DNA of 6,001 nucleotides. Source: JBGPGW01 sp041484095. GTDB lineage: Bacteria; Pseudomonadota; Alphaproteobacteria; CADEGL01. Every line of letters starts with the position of its first letter. Position 1 is the first letter of the stretch. The stretch covers positions 1-6,001 of the forward strand of contig JBGPGW010000227.1 of NCBI GenBank assembly GCA_041484095.1. The letters run 5' to 3'. Positions 1 through 4,955 of the stretch are shown here, one piece after another. The notes below the pieces were generated by a model. It was not told where the DNA came from. It worked only from the letters and a program-made list of their open reading frames with translations, and did no database searches. Both the position numbers and the translations under genes were made by a program.

Positions 1-665
1 AGATTCTTGCCGGATTCGTTCTTGATCTTGTTGATCGCGGCTTCGAGTCCCGATGCGGTTTGCTCGTTGAAGGCCGTGACGCGGATGTAACCGACATTGC
101 CTTCGTTGCGCGCGCGGACAGACTGTACGCGCACGACATCGCGGGTCAGTTTGACGTCGAAGGGGGGTTGGTTGCCACGCCGGATCGTGAGCTTGATGTC
201 CGACTTCACTTTGCCGCGCATCTTATCGACCGCTTCGGCGAGGGTCATGCCCTGCACGGATTCGCCGTCGAGATGCGTGATGAGGTCGCCTGGCTGCAAG
301 CCGGCACGGAAAGCCGGCGTGTCGTCGATCGGAGACACGATCTTGACGTAGCCGTTCTCCATCGTGACTTCGATGCCGAGGCCGCCAAACTCGCCGCGCG
401 TCTGGACCTGCATTTCCTGGTAGGCCTTGGCATCGAGGTAGCTCGAATGGGGGTCGAGCGACGACAGCATGCCCTTGATCGCGCTCTCGATCAGATCCTT
501 GTCGCTGACCGGCTCGACATAATCGGCGCGAACGCGCTCGAAGATGTCTCCGAACAGCTTCAACTGGCGATAGGTCTCGGATGTCGATTCCTGCGCCGCA
601 TAGGCGAAGATCGAGCCCGCGAGAAAAGCGGCGGTTACCGCCGCAAGTGTCCGAATGCGAATCAT
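1..665 (-). CDS. ctpA: Carboxyl-terminal processing protease CtpA (S41 family), N-terminal part; runs off the left edge
   Basis: Periplasmic or membrane-anchored serine protease of the S41/Tsp family, which trims or degrades envelope proteins from the C-terminus. The 221 visible codons begin MIRIRTLAAVTAAF and carry a signal peptide (about residues 1-23, likely cleaved near YA-AQ). Next is a helical segment with the family signature SSLDPHSSYLD (68-78), then a PDZ domain from about 91 to 175, with GEFGGLGIEV (91-100) and the AGLQPGDLI carboxylate-binding region (121-129). The start of the protease core follows (VGYIRVTAFNEQT, 191-203). The catalytic Ser/Lys lie beyond the window and cannot be checked. 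The ATG at 665-663 overlaps the TGA of the upstream gene in an ATGA arrangement, with GGTGG just upstream, so translation is probably coupled. An EnvC-like gene directly before ctpA is a common alphaproteobacterial pairing. Family assignment is firm; the protease's substrate is not known here. Confidence 0.93.
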   Translation of the reverse strand, partial: MIRIRTLAAVTAAFLAGSIFAYAAQESTSETYRQLKLFGDIFERVRADYVEPVSDKDLIESAIKGMLSSLDPHSSYLDAKAYQEMQVQTRGEFGGLGIEVTMENGYVKIVSPIDDTPAFRAGLQPGDLITHLDGESVQGMTLAEAVDKMRGKVKSDIKLTIRRGNQPPFDVKLTRDVVRVQSVRARNEGNVGYIRVTAFNEQTASGLEAAINKIKNESGKN

Positions 666-1927
666 CCACCAGCCTTGTCGTTGCGGGCCGTCAGCCACGG
701 GAGTGGGTTTATAGGTCGACCGTTGCGGCGCAATTCCACGTAGAGCGCCGGCTTGCCACTATCGGAATTTCCCATGAGGCCGACGGGTTCACCGGCCACC
801 ACCTTCTGGCCTTCGCCCCCGTCGATCCGTGAAAGCCCCACCAAGAGAGTATGATAGCCCTCGCCGTGATCGATGATCAAGATTTGACCGTAGCCACGGA
901 ACGGCCCGGAGAAGGCCACTTGGCCGTCATAGGGCGCCACAACTTGGGCTCCGGGCCGGGTTTCGATCGTTATGCCTTTGTCCGGGGCCCCGCCGGCTCC
1001 CTCTTGCCCGAAGCTGCGGATGATCTGGCCACGAACCGGGAGCAGGAGCCGGCCTTGAGCGCTCTCAAAGGAATGTCCGGCGCCGGGCTGGGGCGAGGCC
1101 GGGGGTGGTATGAGCGCGACCTGGCGCTCCGCCGGCGCGGTCCGCGCGACCGATGCTTGGGGTTTTGGCGCCTGGGCCTTCGCGCGCGCGCTCTCGAGCC
1201 GCGCGAGAAGGTCTTTGAGGTCTTTGGCTTTGGCGGCGAGCCGTTCGTTGCGACCGGCGATTGACGCGCGCTGCTCTTCCGCAATGGCGGCGAGGCGCGT
1301 CTTTTGCTTGACGGTCTGTTCGAGTTGCTTTCGCTCCTCGGTCAAGGACTCGAGCGCTGCCGTCAACTCTGCCCGCCGGTTCGAGATATCCGCGCGAAGG
1401 CTGGCCAATTTCATCAATTCGAGCTGCAAGGCCTGCGACTGGGCTTGGACCGAAGGGACCGCCGTTCTGAGGAGGAGGGCGCTTCTCACGGTGTCGTTTG
1501 GCGTGGCTGGCAGCGCGATCAATGTTTCCGGCGGGCGGAGGGCAATCCGCTCGAGCGCGCCGAGCAGCCGGACCAATTGTGCGTGTTGGCTCCCGGCTGC
1601 CGCAGTTCTGCGCGCCAATTCGGCATTCAGCTTGTCGAGCCGGCGCTCAAGAGCGGAGATCGCTTCTTCTCGATCTTGGGCCGCCCGGGCCGATTCGACG
1701 GACTTGGTCCGCAAGATCTCGGCTTCCTTCGCGAGCGTCTCGGCCTCGCGGCTGAGAACGCTCTCTTTTAGTCGCCCGGATTCGAGGGCGTTTTGGACCT
1801 CTTTGAGTTTGCGGGCGCTTTTGTCCGGGGCCTTCTCGGCGGCATATGCGCCGATCGCCATCGCCGCGCACAACACGATGCCTGCCGCAAACCGTATGAG
1901 ACGCCGCTCAACCTTGTCGGCCTGCAT
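662..1927 (-). CDS. EnvC-like murein hydrolase activator (coiled coil + degenerate LytM/M23 domain)
   Basis: A 421-residue exported protein, likely periplasmic, expected to activate N-acetylmuramoyl-L-alanine amidases during cell separation rather than to cut peptidoglycan itself. A signal peptide covers about residues 1-30 (RRLIRF, hydrophobic core, AYA-A). Long charged coiled coils span about 35-125 and 165-250, followed by a Pro/Ala-rich linker (251-285) and a C-terminal LytM domain (about 292-413). All recognisable zinc-ligand positions are changed: the HxGxD motif reads DKGIT (316-320) and the terminal HxH reads ALY (394-396). The fold motifs VVAPYDGQV (329-337) and GYGQILIIDHGEGYHTLL (345-362) are retained. 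This matches EnvC-type non-enzymatic activators. The start follows rsfS by 3 bp (TGA GGA ATG); the in-frame TGA rules out any earlier start. Its stop overlaps the ctpA start. It could be annotated simply as 'peptidase M23', but catalysis is unlikely. Confidence 0.9.
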   Translation of the reverse strand: MQADKVERRLIRFAAGIVLCAAMAIGAYAAEKAPDKSARKLKEVQNALESGRLKESVLSREAETLAKEAEILRTKSVESARAAQDREEAISALERRLDKLNAELARRTAAAGSQHAQLVRLLGALERIALRPPETLIALPATPNDTVRSALLLRTAVPSVQAQSQALQLELMKLASLRADISNRRAELTAALESLTEERKQLEQTVKQKTRLAAIAEEQRASIAGRNERLAAKAKDLKDLLARLESARAKAQAPKPQASVARTAPAERQVALIPPPASPQPGAGHSFESAQGRLLLPVRGQIIRSFGQEGAGGAPDKGITIETRPGAQVVAPYDGQVAFSGPFRGYGQILIIDHGEGYHTLLVGLSRIDGGEGQKVVAGEPVGLMGNSDSGKPALYVELRRNGRPINPLPWLTARNDKAGG

Positions 1928-1930
1928 TCC

Positions 1931-2269
1931 TCAGGCGCTCAACTCGGTGTGATCCAGCTCTGGCAGCGTCATGCCCCACATCTTTTCGAGATTGTAGAAA
2001 CGGCGCTGTTCCGGCCGGAAGATATGAACGATGACGTCGCCCGCATCGACGAGAACCCATTCGCCATTCGCCTTGCCTTCGACCGGCACTTTGCGTTGGC
2101 CGTGTTGCTTCAAGGCTTCGACCAGCCGTTCGGCCAAGGTCACGTTGTGACGGTGCGAGCGGCCGCTCGCGATCACCATGTAATCGGCGATCATGGTCTT
2201 GCCGCTGAGATCGATGACGGTGATGTCCTCGGCCTGCCCTTCATCGAGCGAGCGCTCCAAGAGCGCCAA
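1931..2269 (-). CDS. rsfS: Ribosomal silencing factor RsfS (start uncertain: TTG 2269 or ATA 2302)
   Basis: Small cytoplasmic factor of the RsfS/YbeB/Iojap family, which binds L14 on the 50S subunit and blocks subunit joining when nutrients are scarce. Family hallmarks are ADYMVIASGRS (residues 28-38), the strand pattern VEGKANGEWVLVDAGDVIVHIF (63-84) and RRFYNLEKMWG (89-99). From TTG at 2269 the product is 112 residues, and the N-terminal helix looks slightly short for the family. No ATG, GTG or TTG occurs in frame upstream of 2269 before a stop at 2335. However, an in-frame ATA at 2302-2300 has a strong Shine-Dalgarno sequence at ideal spacing and would give 123 residues, with the expected full helix. 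TTG at 2269 has no good ribosome binding site. The gene follows nadD, its usual partner. Identity is firm; the start is not. Confidence 0.92.
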   Translation of the reverse strand: MALLERSLDEGQAEDITVIDLSGKTMIADYMVIASGRSHRHNVTLAERLVEALKQHGQRKVPVEGKANGEWVLVDAGDVIVHIFRPEQRRFYNLEKMWGMTLPELDHTELSA

Positions 2270-2298
2270 CAGAGTCTTGGATCCACTCTGGCGGCGGA

Positions 2299-2991
2299 CT
2301 ATGGCGCTCTCCTTCCGGGCGGGTGAGGCGTCTTAGGCTCCTTCAATTTGGCGCGCATTTCATGCGCCGTCTCGCGTCCGCGCAATTCCGTGGCCGATGC
2401 CGGGTTGAGAGCCGTCCGGAAGAAGATCCATGCCGGCGGCGCCCGATAGGCAAGTTGCGGTCCAAACCTCGGATCAAGCCTCCGTCCCGCGAAGCGAAGT
2501 GCGGCCACCCCGCCCAGCGCTCTTTGAGAATAGGAAGGGCGATCGAAAACCGCAACGGGCAGCTCCCGAAAAAGCGCGTCCCAGGCGTGCCAAGCCGGCA
2601 TTTGGGCAAGATTATCGGCGCCGATGACGAGGACGAAGTGAAACTCAGGGTGGCGCGCCTTGAGGGCGCGGACCGTGTCGATCGTATAGCGGGTGCCCAA
2701 CTCGCGCTCGACGTCGCTGACACGGATGCGTGGGGCCCGGGCCTTCCGCCGAGCCGCTGCGAGCCGCGAGGGAAGCGGCGCCATGCCTGCCACGGGTTTG
2801 AGCGGGTTCTGCGGCGAGACCAGCCACCACAGCTCGTGAAGCGCCAGATGTTTGATCGCCATCTCGCTGATATGGAGGTGGCCGTCATGGGCCGGATTGA
2901 ACGAGCCGCCAAGCAATCCGACACGCGAGACGGCATGGCTCGCCCGCCGATGGGTCGTCCCTGCGCGACGGGTCGTTCGTTTGACGATCAT
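2299..2991 (-). CDS. nadD: Nicotinate-nucleotide adenylyltransferase NadD
   Basis: Cytoplasmic enzyme that joins ATP and nicotinate mononucleotide to give deamido-NAD and pyrophosphate, the penultimate step of NAD synthesis. The 230-residue protein carries the nucleotidyltransferase motif GGSFNPAHDGH (28-38), with the HxGH-type nucleotide-binding histidines. It also has WWLVSPQNPLK (55-65), GTRYTIDT (99-106), GADNLAQMPAWHAW (124-137) and the C-terminal SATELRGR (199-206), equivalent to the family's ISSTxIR motif. About 23 residues precede the conserved VGLLGGSF core. The ATG at 2991 lies 7 bp after the obgE stop and has only a weak Shine-Dalgarno sequence, so translation is probably coupled to obgE. 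The C-terminal tail after about 206 is basic and proline-rich and not conserved. The stop codon overlaps the candidate rsfS ATA start. proB and proA, often found between obgE and nadD in related genomes, are absent. Confidence 0.95.
   Translation of the reverse strand: MIVKRTTRRAGTTHRRASHAVSRVGLLGGSFNPAHDGHLHISEMAIKHLALHELWWLVSPQNPLKPVAGMAPLPSRLAAARRKARAPRIRVSDVERELGTRYTIDTVRALKARHPEFHFVLVIGADNLAQMPAWHAWDALFRELPVAVFDRPSYSQRALGGVAALRFAGRRLDPRFGPQLAYRAPPAWIFFRTALNPASATELRGRETAHEMRAKLKEPKTPHPPGRRAP
2300..2316 (-). promoter_or_regulatory. Strong Shine-Dalgarno upstream of an ATA codon, candidate rsfS translation start
   Basis: On the minus strand GGAAGGAG (2316-2309) is followed by a 6-nt spacer and then ATA (2302-2300), which is in frame with rsfS and overlaps the nadD stop TAG (2301-2299) in an ATAG arrangement. 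This is one of the best ribosome binding sites in the window, and the only nearby gene it can serve is rsfS. Starting there adds 11 residues (MVRRQSGSKTL) to the TTG-initiated protein. ATA starts are very rare in bacteria, so this is an inference from position and spacing. Alternatives are that the site serves a more distant TTG inefficiently, or that a base is wrong in the sequence. Confidence 0.5.
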
Positions 2992-2998
2992 GTGCTAT

Positions 2999-4045
2999 TC
3001 ACGGCTCAAGCGGCGCGCCAGCCGAATCGCCCGGCAACAGCGCGTCCTCTCGCATGCGTTGATCCCTGATCTCGATCAGGAGCGCCCGAAGGGCTTCGGT
3101 GACACCCCGGCCGCTTGCGCCCGAGACGACCAGCGGAGTCCGCCGCGACGCCCGCTTCAGTGCGCGGCATCGGTCCTTTATCGTTGCCTCGTCCAAGGCA
3201 TCGCACTTATTGAGCGCGAGAATCTCCGGTTTCTCGTCGAGCGCGTGGCCGTAGCGCTTAAGCTCAGCCCGCACCGTGCGGTAGGCATCCGCGACGTCCT
3301 CGATCGTGCCGTCGACGAGGTGGAGCAGCACGCTGCAACGCTCGATATGGCCGAGAAAGCGGTGGCCGAGACCCTTTCCTTCATGCGCACCCTCGATCAG
3401 CCCCGGAATATCGGCGAGGACGAACTCCGCGCCTTCGAGCCGAACCACGCCCAATTGTGGATGCAGCGTGGTGAAGGGGTAGTCCGCGATCTTCGGGCGC
3501 GCATGCGAGACCGCTGCGAGGAAGGTGGACTTGCCGGCGTTCGGCAGGCCGATAAGCCCGGCATCGGCGATGAGCTTCAGGCGCAGCCACAGCCAGCGTT
3601 CCTCGCCGGCGCGACCGGGTGTCGCGCGGCGCGGCGCCCGGTTGGTCGCCGACTTGAAGTGTTCATTGCCGTAGCCGCCCTTGCCGCCTGTCGCCAGGAC
3701 GAACCGCTGGTCGAGGCGGGTGAGATCGGCGACCAATGTCTCGTTGTCATCTTCAAAGATCTGGGTGCCGAGGGGAACCTTGATGACGATGTCGCGGCCA
3801 TCGGCGCCCGTTCGATTGGCGCCCTTGCCGTCGTCGCCATGCGCCGCCTTGAAATGCTGCTGATATCGAAAATCGATGAGCGTGTTGAGGCCGCCGACGG
3901 CCACTGCGACGACATCGCCGCCCCGGCCGCCATCGCCGCCGTCCGGGCCGCCGTACTCGATGAACTTCTCGCGACGAAAGGCGATGACGCCGTCGCCCCC
4001 GTCACCCGAGCGCACGTAGATCTTGGCTTGGTCTAGGAACTTCAT
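2999..4045 (-). CDS. obgE: GTPase ObgE/CgtA
   Basis: Conserved, usually essential GTPase that acts in 50S subunit assembly and in the stringent and growth-control response. From ATG 4045 the product is 348 residues (MKFLDQAKIYVRSGDGGDG), the family's standard N-terminus. The glycine-rich Obg domain covers about 1-158, with GGPDGGDGGRGGDV (32-45) and GGKGGYGNEHFKSATNRAPR (120-139). The G domain has GLPNAGKS (166-173), the switch with YPFTT (189-193), DIPGLIEGA (212-220), NKCD (279-282) and SGASGRG (308-314). There is no sizeable C-terminal extension beyond the G domain, as in many alphaproteobacteria. An in-frame ATG at 4099 would add 18 residues rich in Ala and Arg that do not resemble the family, so 4045 is preferred. 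Neither start has a good Shine-Dalgarno sequence. A terminator separates it from rpmA, so its promoter is unclear. Confidence 0.96.
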   Translation of the reverse strand: MKFLDQAKIYVRSGDGGDGVIAFRREKFIEYGGPDGGDGGRGGDVVAVAVGGLNTLIDFRYQQHFKAAHGDDGKGANRTGADGRDIVIKVPLGTQIFEDDNETLVADLTRLDQRFVLATGGKGGYGNEHFKSATNRAPRRATPGRAGEERWLWLRLKLIADAGLIGLPNAGKSTFLAAVSHARPKIADYPFTTLHPQLGVVRLEGAEFVLADIPGLIEGAHEGKGLGHRFLGHIERCSVLLHLVDGTIEDVADAYRTVRAELKRYGHALDEKPEILALNKCDALDEATIKDRCRALKRASRRTPLVVSGASGRGVTEALRALLIEIRDQRMREDALLPGDSAGAPLEP

Positions 4046-4112
4046 TGCTATGGTGCGGTTTGCCCGCGCTGCGTGTCGTGCAGCCTGCCCGCGCGCCATC
4101 GCGCGAGCGACG

Positions 4113-4140
4113 AAAAAGGGGAATGGCTAGCCATTCCCCT
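4113..4140 (-). terminator. Intrinsic terminator after rpmA
   Basis: A perfect inverted repeat spans 4117-4140 (arms GGGGAATGG and CCATTCCCC around a CTAG centre). On the minus strand it is followed at once by TTTTT (4117-4113). A stem of at least 9 GC-rich base pairs with a 4-nt loop and a U-tract is a textbook Rho-independent terminator. The U-tract is only on the minus-strand side, so it acts on transcripts from rplU-rpmA. It begins about 26 bp past the rpmA stop and ends about 67 bp before the obgE start. Confidence 0.9.
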
Positions 4141-4165
4141 CAACTGGAGGCGCGCTCGCCAAATC

Positions 4166-4420
4166 TCAGCCGACTGGCTTGACCGAGATGAAGGTGCGTT
4201 CGCCGGACTTGCGAAACTCGATTCGACCGCCTTCGACGGCATAGAGCGTATGGTCCCGGCCCATGCCGACGCCATCGCCCGCCGAGAACTTCGTGCCGCG
4301 CTGGCGCACGATGATATTGCCGGGGACGACGGGCTCGCCGCCGTAGCGCTTGACCCCAAGGCGCCGGCCTTCGGAATCGCGACCGTTCCTCGAACTGCCG
4401 CCCGCTTTCTTATGCGCCAT
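4166..4420 (-). CDS. rpmA: 50S ribosomal protein L27
   Basis: L27 is a component of the large ribosomal subunit whose N-terminal tail reaches the peptidyl-transferase centre and helps place tRNA. The 84-residue protein begins MAHKKAGGSSRNGRDS with no cleavable N-terminal extension, the usual proteobacterial form. It continues with the family core GRRLGVKRYGGEPVVPGNIIVRQRG (18-42), KFSAGDGVGMGRDHTLYA (44-61) and the C-terminal segment ending SVKPVG. Length is typical. The ATG lies 2 bp after the rplU stop and has a good Shine-Dalgarno sequence, AAGGAG, ending 8 nt upstream inside the end of rplU. The two genes are co-transcribed, as in nearly all bacteria. The strong terminator just downstream ends this unit. 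Confidence 0.98.
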   Translation of the reverse strand: MAHKKAGGSSRNGRDSEGRRLGVKRYGGEPVVPGNIIVRQRGTKFSAGDGVGMGRDHTLYAVEGGRIEFRKSGERTFISVKPVG

Positions 4421-4422
4421 GA

Positions 4423-4836
4423 TCAGGTCTCCTTGGAGGCCGTGTCGGCCTTCTTGGGCGCCCGCGTCTTTTTCGCGGGTTTCTCAGCGGCGGCCTCGGT
4501 CGACGGAGCGCTGCGCACGCTGCCGCTCGGCACGATGTCCATGATGCGCAGAACGCTCAGATGCTGGCGATGGCCGCGCTTGCGGCGATAATTCTGGCGC
4601 CGCTTCTTCTTGAAAATGATGAGCTTGGGTCCGCGCGCCTGCTCGAGCACCGTCGCGACCACGGCGGCGCCCGCGATATAGGGCCGCCCCACCGTCCGCT
4701 GCTCTCCATCGCCAATCAACATGACGTTGTCGAATGTCACTTCGGCGCCGGCGTCCCCGTCGAGCTTCTCGACGAAAATGACATCGTTCTTGGCGACTTT
4801 GTACTGTTTTCCGCCGGTCTCGATGACTGCGAACAT
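4423..4836 (-). CDS. rplU: 50S ribosomal protein L21
   Basis: L21 is an early-assembling large-subunit protein that binds 23S rRNA. The first ~104 residues are the complete conserved fold: MFAVIETGGKQYKV (1-14), the beta-barrel region with VTFDNVMLIGDG (33-44), the rRNA-binding basic stretch FKKKRRQNYRRKRGHRQ (75-91) and LSVLRIMDI (93-101). Residues 105-137 form an extra tail rich in Ala, Lys, Thr and Glu that has low complexity and is likely disordered. Such tails are common in alphaproteobacterial L21, so 137 residues against roughly 103 in E. coli is not alarming. The start has only a weak Shine-Dalgarno sequence (GGCGGG) close to the ATG. It is expressed from the promoter at 4955-4928 and is followed 2 bp later by rpmA. 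Confidence 0.98.
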   Translation of the reverse strand: MFAVIETGGKQYKVAKNDVIFVEKLDGDAGAEVTFDNVMLIGDGEQRTVGRPYIAGAAVVATVLEQARGPKLIIFKKKRRQNYRRKRGHRQHLSVLRIMDIVPSGSVRSAPSTEAAAEKPAKKTRAPKKADTASKET

Positions 4837-4921
4837 GACCCGCCACGCATGGGTTGAAACTGGGGCCTAAAAAGGCATATTGCCCGGCGCCGCAGCAACG
4901 ACCTGCCCGGCCCGGCCAAGA
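4837..4921 (-). other. Predicted rplU 5' leader with short alternative hairpins
   Basis: If transcription starts about 7 nt past the -10 box, the rplU mRNA has a leader of roughly 85 nt. It is GC-rich and holds two short hairpins that cannot form together. GGCA-ATA-TGCC (4884-4874) is followed by TTTTT and so is terminator-like. GCCT-TTTT-AGGC (4876-4865) shares the TGCC arm and places the T-run in its loop. Stems are only 4 bp, so this is suggestive only. I do not recognise a known riboswitch or ribosomal-protein leader motif. No gene lies in this stretch. Confidence 0.35.
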
Positions 4922-4927
4922 CTGGCG

Positions 4928-4955
4928 ACTATACGGCTAAATGCCCGCCTGTCAA
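4928..4955 (-). promoter_or_regulatory. Near-consensus housekeeping promoter for rplU-rpmA
   Basis: On the minus strand TTGACA (4955-4950), a perfect -35 box, is followed by a 16-bp spacer and TATAGT (4933-4928), a -10 box one base off TATAAT. Predicted transcription starts near 4921. It points at rplU, as expected for a highly expressed ribosomal protein operon. The promoter overlaps the last codons of the upstream hydrolase gene, whose TAG stop (4931-4929) is part of the -10 box. Confidence 0.75.

Noticed and set aside
60..743. 227-codon plus-strand open frame opposite ctpA
   Set aside because: It lies over the conserved CtpA N-terminus and PDZ domain in the opposite direction and shows no family features.
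1110..1952. 280-codon plus-strand open frame opposite the EnvC-like gene
   Set aside because: Ser/Arg/Ala-rich composition is the usual antisense shadow of a GC-rich coiled-coil gene; no domain or ribosome binding site supports it.
2852..4036. 394-codon open frame on the plus strand opposite obgE, longer than obgE itself
   Set aside because: It is antisense to an unmistakable ObgE with all G motifs; the translation has no recognisable domain. Long antisense frames are expected in GC-rich coding DNA.
4046..4099. Upstream ATG at 4099 as the obgE start (18 extra residues)
   Set aside because: The extension is Ala/Arg-rich and not family-like, and it has no Shine-Dalgarno sequence; MKFLDQAKIYV from 4045 is the canonical ObgE N-terminus.
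4085..4112. GC-rich alternating GCGCGC stretch as a possible regulatory repeat before obgE
   Set aside because: Short, low-complexity and explained by base composition; no clear stem or hexamer pair.
4117..4140. The perfect palindrome read as an operator or other protein-binding site
   Set aside because: The U-tract directly after it on the minus strand and its place just past rpmA fit an intrinsic terminator better.
4073..4591. 172-codon plus-strand open frame opposite rpmA and rplU
   Set aside because: It crosses the rpmA terminator and two highly conserved ribosomal protein genes in antisense; a shadow.
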